Of a DNA stretch of 64,000 nt, positions 33,056-41,674 are shown piece by piece. Source of the DNA: Alcanivorax hongdengensis A-11-3 (GTDB taxonomy: Bacteria; Pseudomonadota; Gammaproteobacteria; Pseudomonadales; Alcanivoracaceae). The notes under the pieces are model-generated. The model ran no database searches. It saw only the letters and a list, made by a program, of their open reading frames with translations, and had not been told where the DNA came from. The DNA lies in contig NZ_AMRJ01000001.1 of NCBI RefSeq assembly GCF_000300995.1, forward strand, positions 1-64,000, given 5' to 3'. Each line of letters opens with the position of its first letter. Within the stretch, counting starts at the first letter, position 1. A program made the position numbers and the translations under genes.

Positions 33056-33173
33056 ACCCTCTCCCCTTGCGGGAGAGGGGCTGGGGGAGAGGGGGGAACG
33101 GCGTTGAAACAATACACCTCCCTACTGCCTTTCACCCTCTCCCTGTCCCTCTCCCGTCAAGGGAGAGGGAACC
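33056..33173. repeat. Inverted pair of CTCTCCC-type palindromic repeats
   Basis: Two similar palindromic units fill the gap between hisI and cysS. The first, about 33056-33098, is built on CCCTCTCCCC-TTGC-GGGAGAGGG; the second, about 33131-33173, on CCCTCTCCC-GTCA-AGGGAGAGGG. The units are in opposite orientation, as in BIME-type clusters of REP elements. Common intergenic repeats of this look are known from many gammaproteobacteria. Confidence 0.7.
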
Positions 33174-33215
33174 TTGTCAGCAAAGCTCTGTAAAACCGAT
33201 TTTCAGAGGTTCCTC

Positions 33216-34601
33216 ATGACGTTGAAACTGCACAACACCCTCACCGGACAGAAGGACGACTTCATTCCGCTGGACCCCAACCGCATCACCCTCTACGTAT
33301 GCGGCCCCACGGTCTACAACTTCGTCCATATCGGCAACGCCCGCCCGGTGGTGGTGTTCGACGTGCTCTACCGTTTGCTGGAGCGGCTCTATCCGCAAGT
33401 GGTCTATGCCCGCAACATCACCGACATTGATGACAAGATCATCAAGGCGGCGGCGGAAAACGGCGAGGATATCCATGCCCTCACCGAACGCTTCACGGCG
33501 GCCTTTGCCGAAGACATGGCCAACCTGAATGCCAAAACCCCGAACATCATCCCCCGGGCCACCGATCACATCGGCGAGATGATCGCCATGATCGAAACCC
33601 TGGTGGAAAAAGGCCACGCTTACCAGGCCGATGGCCAGGTCCTGTTCGCGGTGGAATCCATGCCCGACTACGGCAAGCTGTCCGGGCGCAAGCTGGAAGA
33701 CATGCTGGCCGGCGCCCGGGTGGAAGTGGCCGACTACAAGCGCCACCCCGGCGACTTTATCCTCTGGAAGCCGTCCAGCGACGACCAGCCCGGCTGGGCA
33801 TCACCCTGGGGACGTGGCCGCCCCGGCTGGCACATCGAGTGCTCGGCCATGATTCACAAGCACCTGGGTGACGTGATCGACATCCACGGCGGCGGCCAGG
33901 ATCTGATTTTCCCGCACCATGAAAATGAGATTGCCCAGGGCTGTTGCGCCCATGGCACCGACTACGTGCGTTACTGGATGCACAACGGCTACATCAACAT
34001 CGACGGTGAGAAAATGTCCAAGTCACTGGGCAACTTCCGCCTGGTGCGTGATCTGCTTACCCAGTACCACGGCGAGGTGCTGCGCTTCGCCCTGCTTTCC
34101 AGCCATTACCGCTCCCCGCTGAATTTCTCCGCCGATGTCCTGGAGAATGCGGAGAAAGGCCTGGATACCCTTTACTACGCCCTGCTCGGCCGTGGCGAAA
34201 CCGTGGAGCCGGAAGCCGGTTACCTGCTGCCCGATAACCATCCGGTACTGGACGCACTGAAGGATGATTTGAATACCTCGGAAGCCGTAAGCGCCTTGCA
34301 TGCCATCGCCGGCGAGCTCAACAAGGCGGAACTGGCGGACAAACCGAAGCGCAAGGCCGAGCTGCTGGCCGCCGCCGACCTGCTGGGCCTGCTTACCGAG
34401 GATCCCACCGCCTGGTTCCAGAACAAGAATGCCAGTGAAGACGGCCTCGCTAACGACGACATCGACGCCCTGGTAGCCGAACGCACCCAGGCGAAAAAAG
34501 ACAAGAATTTCGCCCGCGCCGACGAGATCCGTCAGCAACTCACCGATGCCGGCATCCAGCTGGAAGACACCCGAGAGGGAACGCGCTGGAGCCGGGGCTG
34601 A
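33216..34601 (+). CDS. cysS: Cysteinyl-tRNA synthetase
   Basis: 461-aa class I synthetase. The HIGH motif is HIGN ([10 protein letters not shown]) and the KMSKS motif EKMSKSLGN. The zinc ligands are Cys in YVCGPTVYN, Cys in WHIECSAM, and His and Glu in [13 protein letters not shown]. Full length with the C-terminal DALR-like region and anticodon-binding tail (RAQADEIR-type sequence RADEIRQQL). ATG 33216 follows AGAGGTTCCTC. It is the third zinc-enzyme gene in a row after thrS and hisI. Confidence 0.96.
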   Translation: MTLKLHNTLTGQKDDFIPLDPNRITLYVCGPTVYNFVHIGNARPVVVFDVLYRLLERLYPQVVYARNITDIDDKIIKAAAENGEDIHALTERFTAAFAEDMANLNAKTPNIIPRATDHIGEMIAMIETLVEKGHAYQADGQVLFAVESMPDYGKLSGRKLEDMLAGARVEVADYKRHPGDFILWKPSSDDQPGWASPWGRGRPGWHIECSAMIHKHLGDVIDIHGGGQDLIFPHHENEIAQGCCAHGTDYVRYWMHNGYINIDGEKMSKSLGNFRLVRDLLTQYHGEVLRFALLSSHYRSPLNFSADVLENAEKGLDTLYYALLGRGETVEPEAGYLLPDNHPVLDALKDDLNTSEAVSALHAIAGELNKAELADKPKRKAELLAAADLLGLLTEDPTAWFQNKNASEDGLANDDIDALVAERTQAKKDKNFARADEIRQQLTDAGIQLEDTREGTRWSRG

Positions 34602-34655
34602 CAGTCCGGGGCGCATCCAGGCAACGACCTGCTGCAGAGCACCACTCAACACCGC

Positions 34656-34687
34656 AAAAACGGGCAGCCTGGCTGCCCGTTTTTTTA
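34656..34687. terminator. Bidirectional terminator, cysS / START gene
   Basis: ACGGGCAG-CCTGG-CTGCCCGT with A5 on the left and T7 on the right, between the converging ends of cysS and the first START-domain gene. It can serve both strands. Confidence 0.9.
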
Positions 34688-34691
34688 TCCA

Positions 34692-35354
34692 TTACAACGT
34701 CAGCTGATCCATGCCCGGCAGCTTGGGCAGATCACCCCGCTGCACATCGGTGAAGCGCGGCTTTTTCAGCTGGGCCTGCAAACCTTCCAGGGTCTCCAGC
34801 GGCGCCCGGGTGGAAACCAGATTGGCCAGCCAGGCCGGCACCCGACCGCCCGGATCCACATAGGTTTCAAACGTCACCTGCACCTGACCATCGGACACGG
34901 GTTTGAGCACAAAGCGGTTATCCAGCTTGGGAATGCGCACATAACCACTGCGTTTGTCCGCCACCCCTGACAGGTTGACGCTGTGCAGGGTAATCACGCC
35001 CTGATCGTCCTGGCTGAGGGTGTTGCCGAGCACCACATCCCGATCCGAGACCGGCCAGATACCGTTGAACTGCATGTACAGTTTTTCCTGCCCCTGGACG
35101 GCAATACGACGGGCATCCTTGGACTGGAAGACCCATTGCGGGAAGGTATCCACCGCAGTGATCACCGCCAGTACCGAGGTCATGGATGCGGCGACCTGTA
35201 CCTGACCGCGAAACGCCTTCACCGGGCTGTCGGCCACATCACGCACATAGGTGGTTACCTCTGCGGGGCTGTTGCCCTGGTGGTTCACTTCCCAGTCCGC
35301 CGCCCACAGCGGGCCGGCCATCACCATCAACAATGTTGCTATCCAGAGTTTCAT
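34692..35354 (-). CDS. Exported START-domain protein 1
   Basis: 220-aa protein with a signal peptide (LWIATLLMVMAGPLWA) and a START/SRPBCC lipid-binding fold (VKAFRGQVQVAASMTSVLAVI, FNGIWPVSDRDVVLGN, VTFETYVDPGGRVPAWLAN). It is a diverged paralog of the next START protein, sharing VKAFRG, GIWPxxDRD and FETYxDPGG. Secreted START proteins may bind lipids or hydrophobic ligands in the periplasm; no ligand can be named. ATG 35354 has better spacing to GAGG than ATG 35357. It lies 123 bases after its paralog. Confidence 0.82.
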   Translation of the reverse strand: MKLWIATLLMVMAGPLWAADWEVNHQGNSPAEVTTYVRDVADSPVKAFRGQVQVAASMTSVLAVITAVDTFPQWVFQSKDARRIAVQGQEKLYMQFNGIWPVSDRDVVLGNTLSQDDQGVITLHSVNLSGVADKRSGYVRIPKLDNRFVLKPVSDGQVQVTFETYVDPGGRVPAWLANLVSTRAPLETLEGLQAQLKKPRFTDVQRGDLPKLPGMDQLTL

Positions 35355-35477
35355 CATTCGCCTCTTCACAGGCCGTGCGGTACACAGCGGGTTAAAACGT
35401 GATGACAGTATGACGAACGCCCATCCACGGGGCATTGACCCCGAGGAAGCACCCGGCGGCATTTCATGCCTGGCCCA

Positions 35478-36173
35478 CTAGCTGGCGGGCAGATCCATGC
35501 CCTTGAGCGAATCGTAGCGCTTGAGCACGTCCTCCAGGTCCGCCTCCTTGTAGGGCGACTGTTTGGCCAGCTTGCGCATCCCCTTGAGGGTCTCCCGAGG
35601 GGCGTCGTGAGAAATGGTATTGGCAATCCCGGTCACATTGCCACCGGGGTCAATGTAGGTTTCGAACTCCACACGGGTCCAGCCATCTTTCAGCGGGGTA
35701 AACACAAACCGGTCTCGCAGGGCCGCCACCCGCACCAGCCCCTTGTGATCCGGTTCGCCCTTGACCGCATGGGAGGCAATGGTCACCGCCCCGGTCTTGC
35801 TGTCCTGGCTGGCATCACTTTCGATCAGTGCATCCCGGTCCTTGGCTGGCCAGATACCCTTGAACTGGATATAGGCACGGTGGTTATCGCGCAGTTCCAG
35901 CGACTGGCACTGGTAGAGCCACTGGTCACAGACACTGGCATCGGCCATCACCGCCAGCAAGCTCAACACTGACGCATGCACCTCGGTCACGCCACGAAAC
36001 GCCTTCACCTCACTGTCTTTCACCGGGCGCTCAAAGGTGCTGATATCGGTGCGTTTGTCACCCTTGTCCACCGGCTGCCACTGTGAATCGGCGCCGGCAA
36101 CGCTGCTGCCCAGCAACAGCGTCGGCAGCAACAGCAGATGCAAAAAACGGGGCCATCGACGTATCGGTTTCAT
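35478..36173 (-). CDS. Exported START-domain protein 2
   Basis: 231-aa START/SRPBCC protein with a signal peptide (FLHLLLLPTLLLGSSVAGA). The core is VKAFRGVTEVHASVLSLLAVM, FKGIWPAKDRDALI, VEFETYIDPGGNVTGIANTI. It is the tandem paralog of START protein 1. ATG 36173 follows GGGAGG. Its start is divergent from yidD, with 154 bases between. A periplasmic lipid-binding role is inferred from the fold only. Confidence 0.82.
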   Translation of the reverse strand: MKPIRRWPRFLHLLLLPTLLLGSSVAGADSQWQPVDKGDKRTDISTFERPVKDSEVKAFRGVTEVHASVLSLLAVMADASVCDQWLYQCQSLELRDNHRAYIQFKGIWPAKDRDALIESDASQDSKTGAVTIASHAVKGEPDHKGLVRVAALRDRFVFTPLKDGWTRVEFETYIDPGGNVTGIANTISHDAPRETLKGMRKLAKQSPYKEADLEDVLKRYDSLKGMDLPAS

Positions 36174-36327
36174 GGTGCCTCCCTGGCCATCGGCCAACAA
36201 AATGTCCTGTATCATGTCTACCGCTTTGGACGCCGCGAATCCCGAACCGCTCCGCGCGGCTTGCTTTTATCATGGTTTTTTACAAAACTGGCAGCCGCTT
36301 CCATTTCCTGATTAGGGGACATCCCCG

Positions 36328-36570
36328 GTGAAGACGTTGCTGCTCGGCGCGTTGCGGTTATACCAGATCGTGCTGAGCCCCTGGATCGGCAACCAGTGCC
36401 GCTTCTACCCGACCTGCTCGGAATATGCCCGGCAGGCGGTGGAAACCCATGGCAGCCTGCGCGGCAGCCTGCTGGCGGCCCGACGTCTGAGCAAATGTCA
36501 TCCCTGGCATCCCGGCGGTTTTGACCCGGTGCCTGGCACCCGTTGCGAGGGCTGCCATGACCACGACTGA
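36328..36570 (+). CDS. yidD: YidD membrane-insertion efficiency factor
   Basis: 80-aa YidD. The family signature is complete: [30 protein letters not shown], then [23 protein letters not shown]. YidD assists YidC-dependent insertion of membrane proteins at the inner membrane. The usual place is rpmH-rnpA-yidD-yidC; none of those genes is here, so this is either a relocated or an extra copy. The start codon is GTG at 36328. It overlaps the next gene, encoding a small Cys/His protein, by 14 bases. Confidence 0.92.
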   Translation: MKTLLLGALRLYQIVLSPWIGNQCRFYPTCSEYARQAVETHGSLRGSLLAARRLSKCHPWHPGGFDPVPGTRCEGCHDHD

Positions 36571-36865
36571 CCAGCGCCGCCTGGCGTTGTGGCTGGCCGG
36601 GATCGTCTTTCTCGCCCAGCTGATCTTTGCCTGGCACAGCCCTTCCCATATCAACGCCGGCAAGGGCGACCACAGCAAAGCCTTTATCACCGCGGCTGAC
36701 TGCCAGATCTGCGCCCATGGCCATGGTCTGGTTGGCCTGCCCAGCCAGGCGGTCATGCCGGTTCCGCCCACGCACGTCTGCCTGGGCGAAAGCTGCCAAG
36801 CGCATCAGCCCCAACAACACTTCCATCTGGCCCGGCTTGCCCGCGGCCCACCCGTCTTTTCCTGA
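36557..36865 (+). CDS. Small Cys/His-rich membrane-anchored protein, DUF2946-like
   Basis: 102-aa protein with one N-terminal hydrophobic helix ([18 protein letters not shown]) and a periplasmic part with [10 protein letters not shown] and [16 protein letters not shown]. The CxxC and multiple His look like metal ligands. The layout resembles DUF2946, small proteins often found beside metal-transport genes. ATG 36557 follows GAGGG, and the start lies inside yidD. The next gene encodes a His-rich outer-membrane protein, so a role in metal uptake or sensing is inferred. Confidence 0.65.
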   Translation: MTTTDQRRLALWLAGIVFLAQLIFAWHSPSHINAGKGDHSKAFITAADCQICAHGHGLVGLPSQAVMPVPPTHVCLGESCQAHQPQQHFHLARLARGPPVFS

Positions 36866-36940
36866 TCCGACATCCCAACCCTTGAGATTCCGGCGTGGCA
36901 CAGGCCACGGCGGTACTTTGTGTATTGATCAGGAAAGACC

Positions 36941-38230
36941 ATGAAAAAGATGTTCCTGGCCGGCTCTGCGCTGGCCACCATTCTGGCGCCCGGGCTGGCC
37001 TCGGCCAGTAGCGCCGACAGCGGCCTGCGCGCCTTCAACCCGGCCATCTCCGTGATTCTTGGCGGCCTTTATTACCATGACGACGCCCAGGGCGAAGGCA
37101 TGGAGCGTATCGACGAGATGGACAATGCTTTCCACAGCCACGGCGGCAGTGAAGAGCACGACCACGGCGATCTGAGTCGCGGCTTCAATCTGGGGGAAAG
37201 CGAAATCACCATGAGTGGTTCCGTGGACAGCTACTTTGATGCCCGCCTCACCGCGTCCATCACCGGTAGCGGCGACCTGGACCTGGAAGAAGCCTGGATC
37301 CGCAGCCAGGCCCTGCCCGCCGGCCTGCAAATCAAGGCCGGCCGCTTCCTCAGTGCCATCGGTTACCACAACGAGCGTCATTCCCATCAATGGAATTTTG
37401 CCGATCAAAACCTGGCCTACCGCAGCCTGTTCGGCGAAGAGAGCCTGGGTGGCGACGGCGTGCAGGTAAGCTGGCTGGCTCCCACCGCCACCTTCCTGCA
37501 ACTGGGCCTGGAAGCCACCCAGGGCGACAACCTGGAAGGCGTCGGCGGCACCATTGACGCGGACAGCGTCGCTGAGGATATTGGCGGCGGCGTCACCGCC
37601 GACGATCTGGGCCTGGCCACCCAGGACGGCCCGCAACTGGGCGTCTTCTATGCCCGATTGGCGCCGGACCTGGGCGCCCGCCACGCCCTGCAGCTGGGTC
37701 TGTCCGTGGCCCACCACCGCCATAGCCAGGCGTATCACGATGAAGGCACCGAGCAGTTCGTCACCGAGGGTGACAGTGATGTCTACGGCCTGCAGGCGGT
37801 CTTCAAGCGCTTTGCCACCGGCAACTACGGCCTGGGCGCGGCCACCGTGCAGGGCGAATACTTCCACGCCGAAACCGACCAGGAAGCGGTTTACCACAGC
37901 AATCCGGCGGAACTGGGCCTGCCCCTGACAGCTCGCCAGGATGCCGGCTATCTGTCCGCCAGCTACGGCTTTGCCCCGCGCTGGCAGGTGAGCGCCCGCT
38001 ATGCTGCCGCCGGTATCAATGGCCAGGTGAAGGAAGGGGACGACAAGGAAGATATCGGCATCTCCTACCAGAACAGCCTGGCCCTCACCTGGTATGCCAC
38101 CGAGTTCTCCAAGGTACGGCTGCAGTTCAACCGTAACGATATCGACGGTGAAGACGGCCGCGACACCTACAACCAGGTGTTCCTGCAGTACAACCTGAGC
38201 CTCGGCGCCCACGGTGCCCACTCGTTCTAA
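36941..38230 (+). CDS. His-rich outer-membrane protein (putative metal uptake porin)
   Basis: 429-aa protein with a signal peptide (cleavage after GLASA). FNPAISVILGGLYYHDD starts the mature part, followed by a His/Asp-rich loop at residues 65-75 (HSHGGSEEHDH) and beta-strands throughout, ending in AHSF. GFNLGESEITMSGSVDSYFDARL and AGRFLSAIGYHNERHSHQWNF are characteristic of a family often labelled TonB-dependent receptor, although no TonB box or plug domain is visible here. The His-rich loops and the following metal ABC genes suggest passage of Zn2+ or another divalent metal. It is 45 bases before the binding-protein gene. Confidence 0.75.
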   Translation: MKKMFLAGSALATILAPGLASASSADSGLRAFNPAISVILGGLYYHDDAQGEGMERIDEMDNAFHSHGGSEEHDHGDLSRGFNLGESEITMSGSVDSYFDARLTASITGSGDLDLEEAWIRSQALPAGLQIKAGRFLSAIGYHNERHSHQWNFADQNLAYRSLFGEESLGGDGVQVSWLAPTATFLQLGLEATQGDNLEGVGGTIDADSVAEDIGGGVTADDLGLATQDGPQLGVFYARLAPDLGARHALQLGLSVAHHRHSQAYHDEGTEQFVTEGDSDVYGLQAVFKRFATGNYGLGAATVQGEYFHAETDQEAVYHSNPAELGLPLTARQDAGYLSASYGFAPRWQVSARYAAAGINGQVKEGDDKEDIGISYQNSLALTWYATEFSKVRLQFNRNDIDGEDGRDTYNQVFLQYNLSLGAHGAHSF

Positions 38231-38275
38231 CGCATTGTCGCAGGCGGGTTGGGCCCGCCTGCCAGGAGAGATTTC

Positions 38276-39178
38276 ATGAGAGTAGTCTTGATGTTGATAC
38301 TGGGGGCGCTGCTGCCCCTGTCTGCCCAGGCCAGCGTACGCATTCTGGCCTGTGAACCGGAATGGGCGGAGCTCGCCCGCGAAGTGGGTGGCGACCTGGT
38401 GGACGTGAAAAGCGCCATTGCCCCCGGTCAGGATGCCCACCACATTCAGGCCCGCCCCAGCCTGATCTCCCAGGTCCGCCGGGCGGACATGGTGCTGTGC
38501 AATGGCGCCGAACTGGAAATCGGCTGGCTGCCGGTGCTGCTCAACCGCGGCGGCAACCCGGCGGTACGCCAGGCTCCGGGGCTGTTCATGGCCGCCGATC
38601 AGGTCTCGCGGCTGGAAATCCCCGATCACCTGGACCGGGCCGACGGTGACGTCCACGCCAAGGGCAACCCGCACGTGCATCTGGACCCGCGCCGGGTGGA
38701 AACCGTGGCCGGCAAACTGGCCGAACGCCTGGCCACTCTGGACCCGGCCCATGCCCAACAATACCGGGACCAGCAAGCCCAGTGGCAACAGCAGTTCGAC
38801 GCCCAGATCACCCAGCTGGAACAGAAAGCGGCCCCGCTCAAGGGGCTTGGCCTGATCACCCACCACCGTGACTGGAGCTACCTGATGGACTGGCTGGGCA
38901 TGCGCCGGGTGGACGAACTGGAACCCAAACCGGGCCTGCCGCCGACACCGGCGCACCTGGCCGCGCTGGTGGATACGGTGAAAAAGCAGAACGTTTCCCT
39001 GATCCTCTACCGCCCGGAAAACGGCAGCGATGCCTCCAAATGGCTGGCCAGCCGTACCAGCGCCTGCGCGGTGGAGATGCCCTTCTCCCCCGGCGAGAAA
39101 GGCACTACCACCCTGGTCAGCCTCTACCAGCGCATCATCGACACGCTGCTGGAAGCCCGGGAGCAATGTCATGGTTGA
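38276..39178 (+). CDS. Metal ABC transporter substrate-binding protein (ZnuA-like)
   Basis: 300-aa periplasmic binding protein of the cluster A-I metal family. A signal peptide (MLILGALLPLSAQA) is followed by ILACEPEWAELAREVGGD. Likely metal ligands are His in DAHHIQARP, HVHLDPR and THHRDWSYL, plus Glu/Asp near the C-terminus. The acidic/His-rich loop of true ZnuA proteins is short here (DGDVHAKGNPHVH). Zn2+ is the likely cargo, Mn2+ less likely. RBS CAGGAGAG precedes ATG 38276. The stop codon lies inside the permease gene. Confidence 0.88.
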   Translation: MRVVLMLILGALLPLSAQASVRILACEPEWAELAREVGGDLVDVKSAIAPGQDAHHIQARPSLISQVRRADMVLCNGAELEIGWLPVLLNRGGNPAVRQAPGLFMAADQVSRLEIPDHLDRADGDVHAKGNPHVHLDPRRVETVAGKLAERLATLDPAHAQQYRDQQAQWQQQFDAQITQLEQKAAPLKGLGLITHHRDWSYLMDWLGMRRVDELEPKPGLPPTPAHLAALVDTVKKQNVSLILYRPENGSDASKWLASRTSACAVEMPFSPGEKGTTTLVSLYQRIIDTLLEAREQCHG

Positions 39179-39911
39179 TATCCTGCTGCCAGCACTGATC
39201 GCCGGGCTGCTGGTACTGGCCAGCCACGTGCCGCTGGGGCGGCAGGTGCTGCGCCGGGGGATCATCTTTATTGATCTGGCGGTGGCCCAGGCCGCCGCCA
39301 CCGGCCTGCTCGCCGTGCATCAGTGGACGCATCTGGAAAACACCGTGGTTCTGCAGGGGGTGGCGGTTGCCACCGCCCTGCTGTTCGCCCTGCTATTGCA
39401 CCAGCTGGAAAAACTGGGCAACCGGGTCCAGGAAGCCATGATCGGTGCCACCTTTGTGGTACTGGCGAGCCTGGCGGTGCTGATGCTGGCCAACGACCCG
39501 CATGGCGGCGAGCACCTGAACAGCAGCCTGGCCGGTCAGATTCTCTGGGTCACGCCCTTGCAGTTGTGGGCGCTGGCCGGGGCGGCGGCGGTGGCCCTGC
39601 TGGGCATGCGGCTGTTCCACCACCCTCTGCTTAGCTTCTACGGTCCCTTCGCCGTGGCCATCACCGCCTCGGTGCAGGCGGTGGGGGTCTACCTGGTGTT
39701 TGCCTCCCTGATCTTCCCGGCCCTGGCCAGCTTCGGCATGAATGGCAAACGTGGTCTGTTGCTGGCCCTGGCCGTGGGCGCCGCCGGCTACCTGCTGGGC
39801 CTGGGCGCCAGCCTGGCCTGGGACTGGCCCAGTGGTCCGGCGGTGGTGGTCAGCCTGGCGGCCTGTGCCCTGTTCACGGCGGTGGGCAGAGGCATCGCAG
39901 CGCGCCGGTGA
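39171..39911 (+). CDS. Metal ABC transporter permease (ZnuB-like)
   Basis: 246-aa ABC-3-family permease with about eight hydrophobic helices (DILLPALIAGLLVLASHVPLG, VVLQGVAVATALLFALLLHQL, AMIGATFVVLASLAVLML, FAVAITASVQAVGVYLVFASLIFPALAS). The typical ABC-3 motif VGVYLVFASLIFPAL is present. ATG 39171 overlaps the end of the binding-protein gene by 8 bases. No ATPase gene adjoins it: the next gene encodes an outer-membrane protein, and none of the genes between 30 and 42 kb encodes an ABC ATPase. Confidence 0.88.
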   Translation: MVDILLPALIAGLLVLASHVPLGRQVLRRGIIFIDLAVAQAAATGLLAVHQWTHLENTVVLQGVAVATALLFALLLHQLEKLGNRVQEAMIGATFVVLASLAVLMLANDPHGGEHLNSSLAGQILWVTPLQLWALAGAAAVALLGMRLFHHPLLSFYGPFAVAITASVQAVGVYLVFASLIFPALASFGMNGKRGLLLALAVGAAGYLLGLGASLAWDWPSGPAVVVSLAACALFTAVGRGIAARR

Positions 39912-39957
39912 ATTGGCTACAATCGCTGGCACTTACGGGTTGAAAGGACCAGAGACA

Positions 39958-40476
39958 ATGATCAGAAAAAGCCTGATGGCAGCCCTGTTTGCGCTGCCCC
40001 TGAGTGCCACCGCCAGCGGTTTCGCCGGCCTGGACTTCGTATCCAGCAACGTGGAGCCGGATGATGGTGGCAGTGCCGACCCGTCTGCCCTGCAGTTCAA
40101 GTTCGGCAGCTGGATCAACCGGGATGAAACCCTGGGTGGCGAAGTCCGCCTGGGCCTGGGCGTGGGTGATGATCACCTGCGCAGCGGTGTGGATGTGGAA
40201 ATCGACCGCTCCTACGGCGCCTATTTCCGTGGCCAGTTTCCCAACACCCTGCCGGTACGCCCCTATGGCCTGATCGGCATCACCCGGGTGGAAACCACCC
40301 AGGACTATGCCGGTGGCGGCTCCAAGGGCGAGAACTACAACGACCTGTCCCTGGGTCTGGGTGCCGATATCACCCTGACCAACCAGGTGTTCGTCAGCGT
40401 GGAATACATGCGGGTGGTCGACCATGGCGGCGACCAGATCAGCAATCTGGCCGTGGGCCTGAACGGCCGCTTCTGA
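39958..40476 (+). CDS. Outer-membrane beta-barrel protein, 172 aa
   Basis: 172-aa exported protein with signal peptide residues 1-19 (LMAALFALPLSATAS) and an OmpA/OmpW-like 8-stranded barrel (FAGLDFVSSNV, LGGEVRLGLGVG, YGAYFRGQF, PYGLIGITRVE, DLSLGLGADIT, VFVSVEYMRV) ending in GLNGRF with terminal Phe. ATG at 39958 follows GAAAGGACC. It is downstream of the metal permease by 46 bases and ahead of a strong terminator. Function unknown; partnership with the metal uptake genes is by position only. Confidence 0.75.
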   Translation: MIRKSLMAALFALPLSATASGFAGLDFVSSNVEPDDGGSADPSALQFKFGSWINRDETLGGEVRLGLGVGDDHLRSGVDVEIDRSYGAYFRGQFPNTLPVRPYGLIGITRVETTQDYAGGGSKGENYNDLSLGLGADITLTNQVFVSVEYMRVVDHGGDQISNLAVGLNGRF

Positions 40477-40492
40477 GCGGCCTGGCTCAAAC

Positions 40493-40523
40493 AAAAAAGC
40501 CGCGCTTGAGCGCGGCTTTTTTT
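40493..40523. terminator. Bidirectional terminator, beta-barrel gene / folE2
   Basis: A6-GCCGCGC-TTGA-GCGCGGC-T7 hairpin between the converging beta-barrel and folE2 genes. The symmetric A and T tracts let it work on both strands. Confidence 0.93.
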
Positions 40524-40543
40524 ATCTGAGCCATATCCCGATG

Positions 40544-41503
40544 TCAGGGGATCGGCAGGTAGCCGCCATCCACTTCCTTGGTGACAATGGCCACCGCGTT
40601 ATGGGCATGCAGGCTTTCCAGGTGGTTCACTCGCAGCCAGAAATCCTTGTAGCAGGGCTGCGGGTCCAGTGACACCTTGAGGCGACGGGCCGCATCCTCG
40701 CAGAACATCAGGTTCTGACCATTGAGCAGGGCGAATTCCTGCTCGTCGATGCGCTTCACCGCGGTCTGCACTGGCGTCTTGAGAGCGCCCTCGATGGAAT
40801 CAATCAGCGCCGTGATCGGGAAGGCATCACCCTCGGTATGGTCCAGCAACACCCGCACCTGGGCCACGGAACGCTGGCTGTGCGGAGTGGCGACAATACC
40901 TTCCTCGGTACCCAGCCAGTCGAACACGGCCTGGGCATCAATCTTGCCGTCCTGGAAGTCCTTGCGGAACTGTTCCTGAATCAGCTGGCGCGACAGGGCC
41001 GCCGAGCATGGGCAGGTGGAGGAATACGGCACTTCCACGTACATCTCGATACGCATGCCTTGTTCGCACAGGGTGCCCTTGATGCTCACCGGGTAGCTTT
41101 TCCAGCCGGAGTAGCTGCTCTTCAGGGCCGGGCGACGCATGGAGTATTCAAAGTCCAGCTGCACGAAGCCACGGGTACTGAGCCCTTCGTGGGTTTCCAG
41201 GAAGTTGCGCAGCAACTGCTCGATGGATGCGGCACTGACCGAGTGATCACCAAAGGTCTCTTCCAGCATCAGGAACAGGCGGGACATGTGAATGCCCTTG
41301 GCATCCGCGTTGGCCAGATTCACATAGGCCTGGATGGAGGTACTCACCGGCCGTTCGCCGGCCAGGGTGTCACTGACACGGGCAGGCAGGTGAATTTCGC
41401 TCATGCCGACCCAGTCCAGGGTGGTATGGATATGATCCACCATGGAGTTGGATGCCACATCCGGCATCTGTTTGGTGCCGCCGGCACCGTTTTCACGCGT
41501 CAT
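40544..41503 (-). CDS. folE2: GTP cyclohydrolase IB (FolE2)
   Basis: 319-aa FolE2, the metal-promiscuous, zinc-independent form of GTP cyclohydrolase I, making 7,8-dihydroneopterin triphosphate for folate and queuosine. [16 protein letters not shown] at the N-terminus, the catalytic cysteine in [15 protein letters not shown] and the [11 protein letters not shown] stretch are typical. ATG 41503 follows CGGAGAATTC. FolE2 replaces the zinc enzyme FolE during zinc limitation in several bacteria. Its place next to metal-uptake genes and near thrS-hisI-cysS fits that. Confidence 0.95.
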   Translation of the reverse strand: MTRENGAGGTKQMPDVASNSMVDHIHTTLDWVGMSEIHLPARVSDTLAGERPVSTSIQAYVNLANADAKGIHMSRLFLMLEETFGDHSVSAASIEQLLRNFLETHEGLSTRGFVQLDFEYSMRRPALKSSYSGWKSYPVSIKGTLCEQGMRIEMYVEVPYSSTCPCSAALSRQLIQEQFRKDFQDGKIDAQAVFDWLGTEEGIVATPHSQRSVAQVRVLLDHTEGDAFPITALIDSIEGALKTPVQTAVKRIDEQEFALLNGQNLMFCEDAARRLKVSLDPQPCYKDFWLRVNHLESLHAHNAVAIVTKEVDGGYLPIP

Positions 41504-41674
41504 GGAATTCTCCGCTGGGGCGATGACCGGGGATTGTCGACATCCCGACGTCAACAAAAGGTCATGTGGGGTTCATCGCCCTAACCTACAAGGGGGGCAA
41601 GTCTAGCAGAAAGCGCCCGGGAATTGACCTTTTCGCCGCGAGAGATTGGCTATGGCCGCCAAAGCGGACTGCTA

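Noticed and set aside
36174..36327. Possible Zur box between the START gene and yidD, and in front of folE2, thrS and the outer-membrane gene
   Set aside because: I looked for the AT-rich GTTAT-ATAAC palindrome and saw none in these gaps. Zinc control therefore rests on gene content only.
36941..38230. TonB-dependent receptor
   Set aside because: 429 residues is too short for plug plus 22-strand barrel, and no TonB box or plug motif is visible; a porin-type barrel fits better.
36929..39301. A 790-codon open frame opposite the His-rich outer-membrane and ZnuA-like genes
   Set aside because: Same antisense composition bias; the plus-strand genes are clearly the coding ones.
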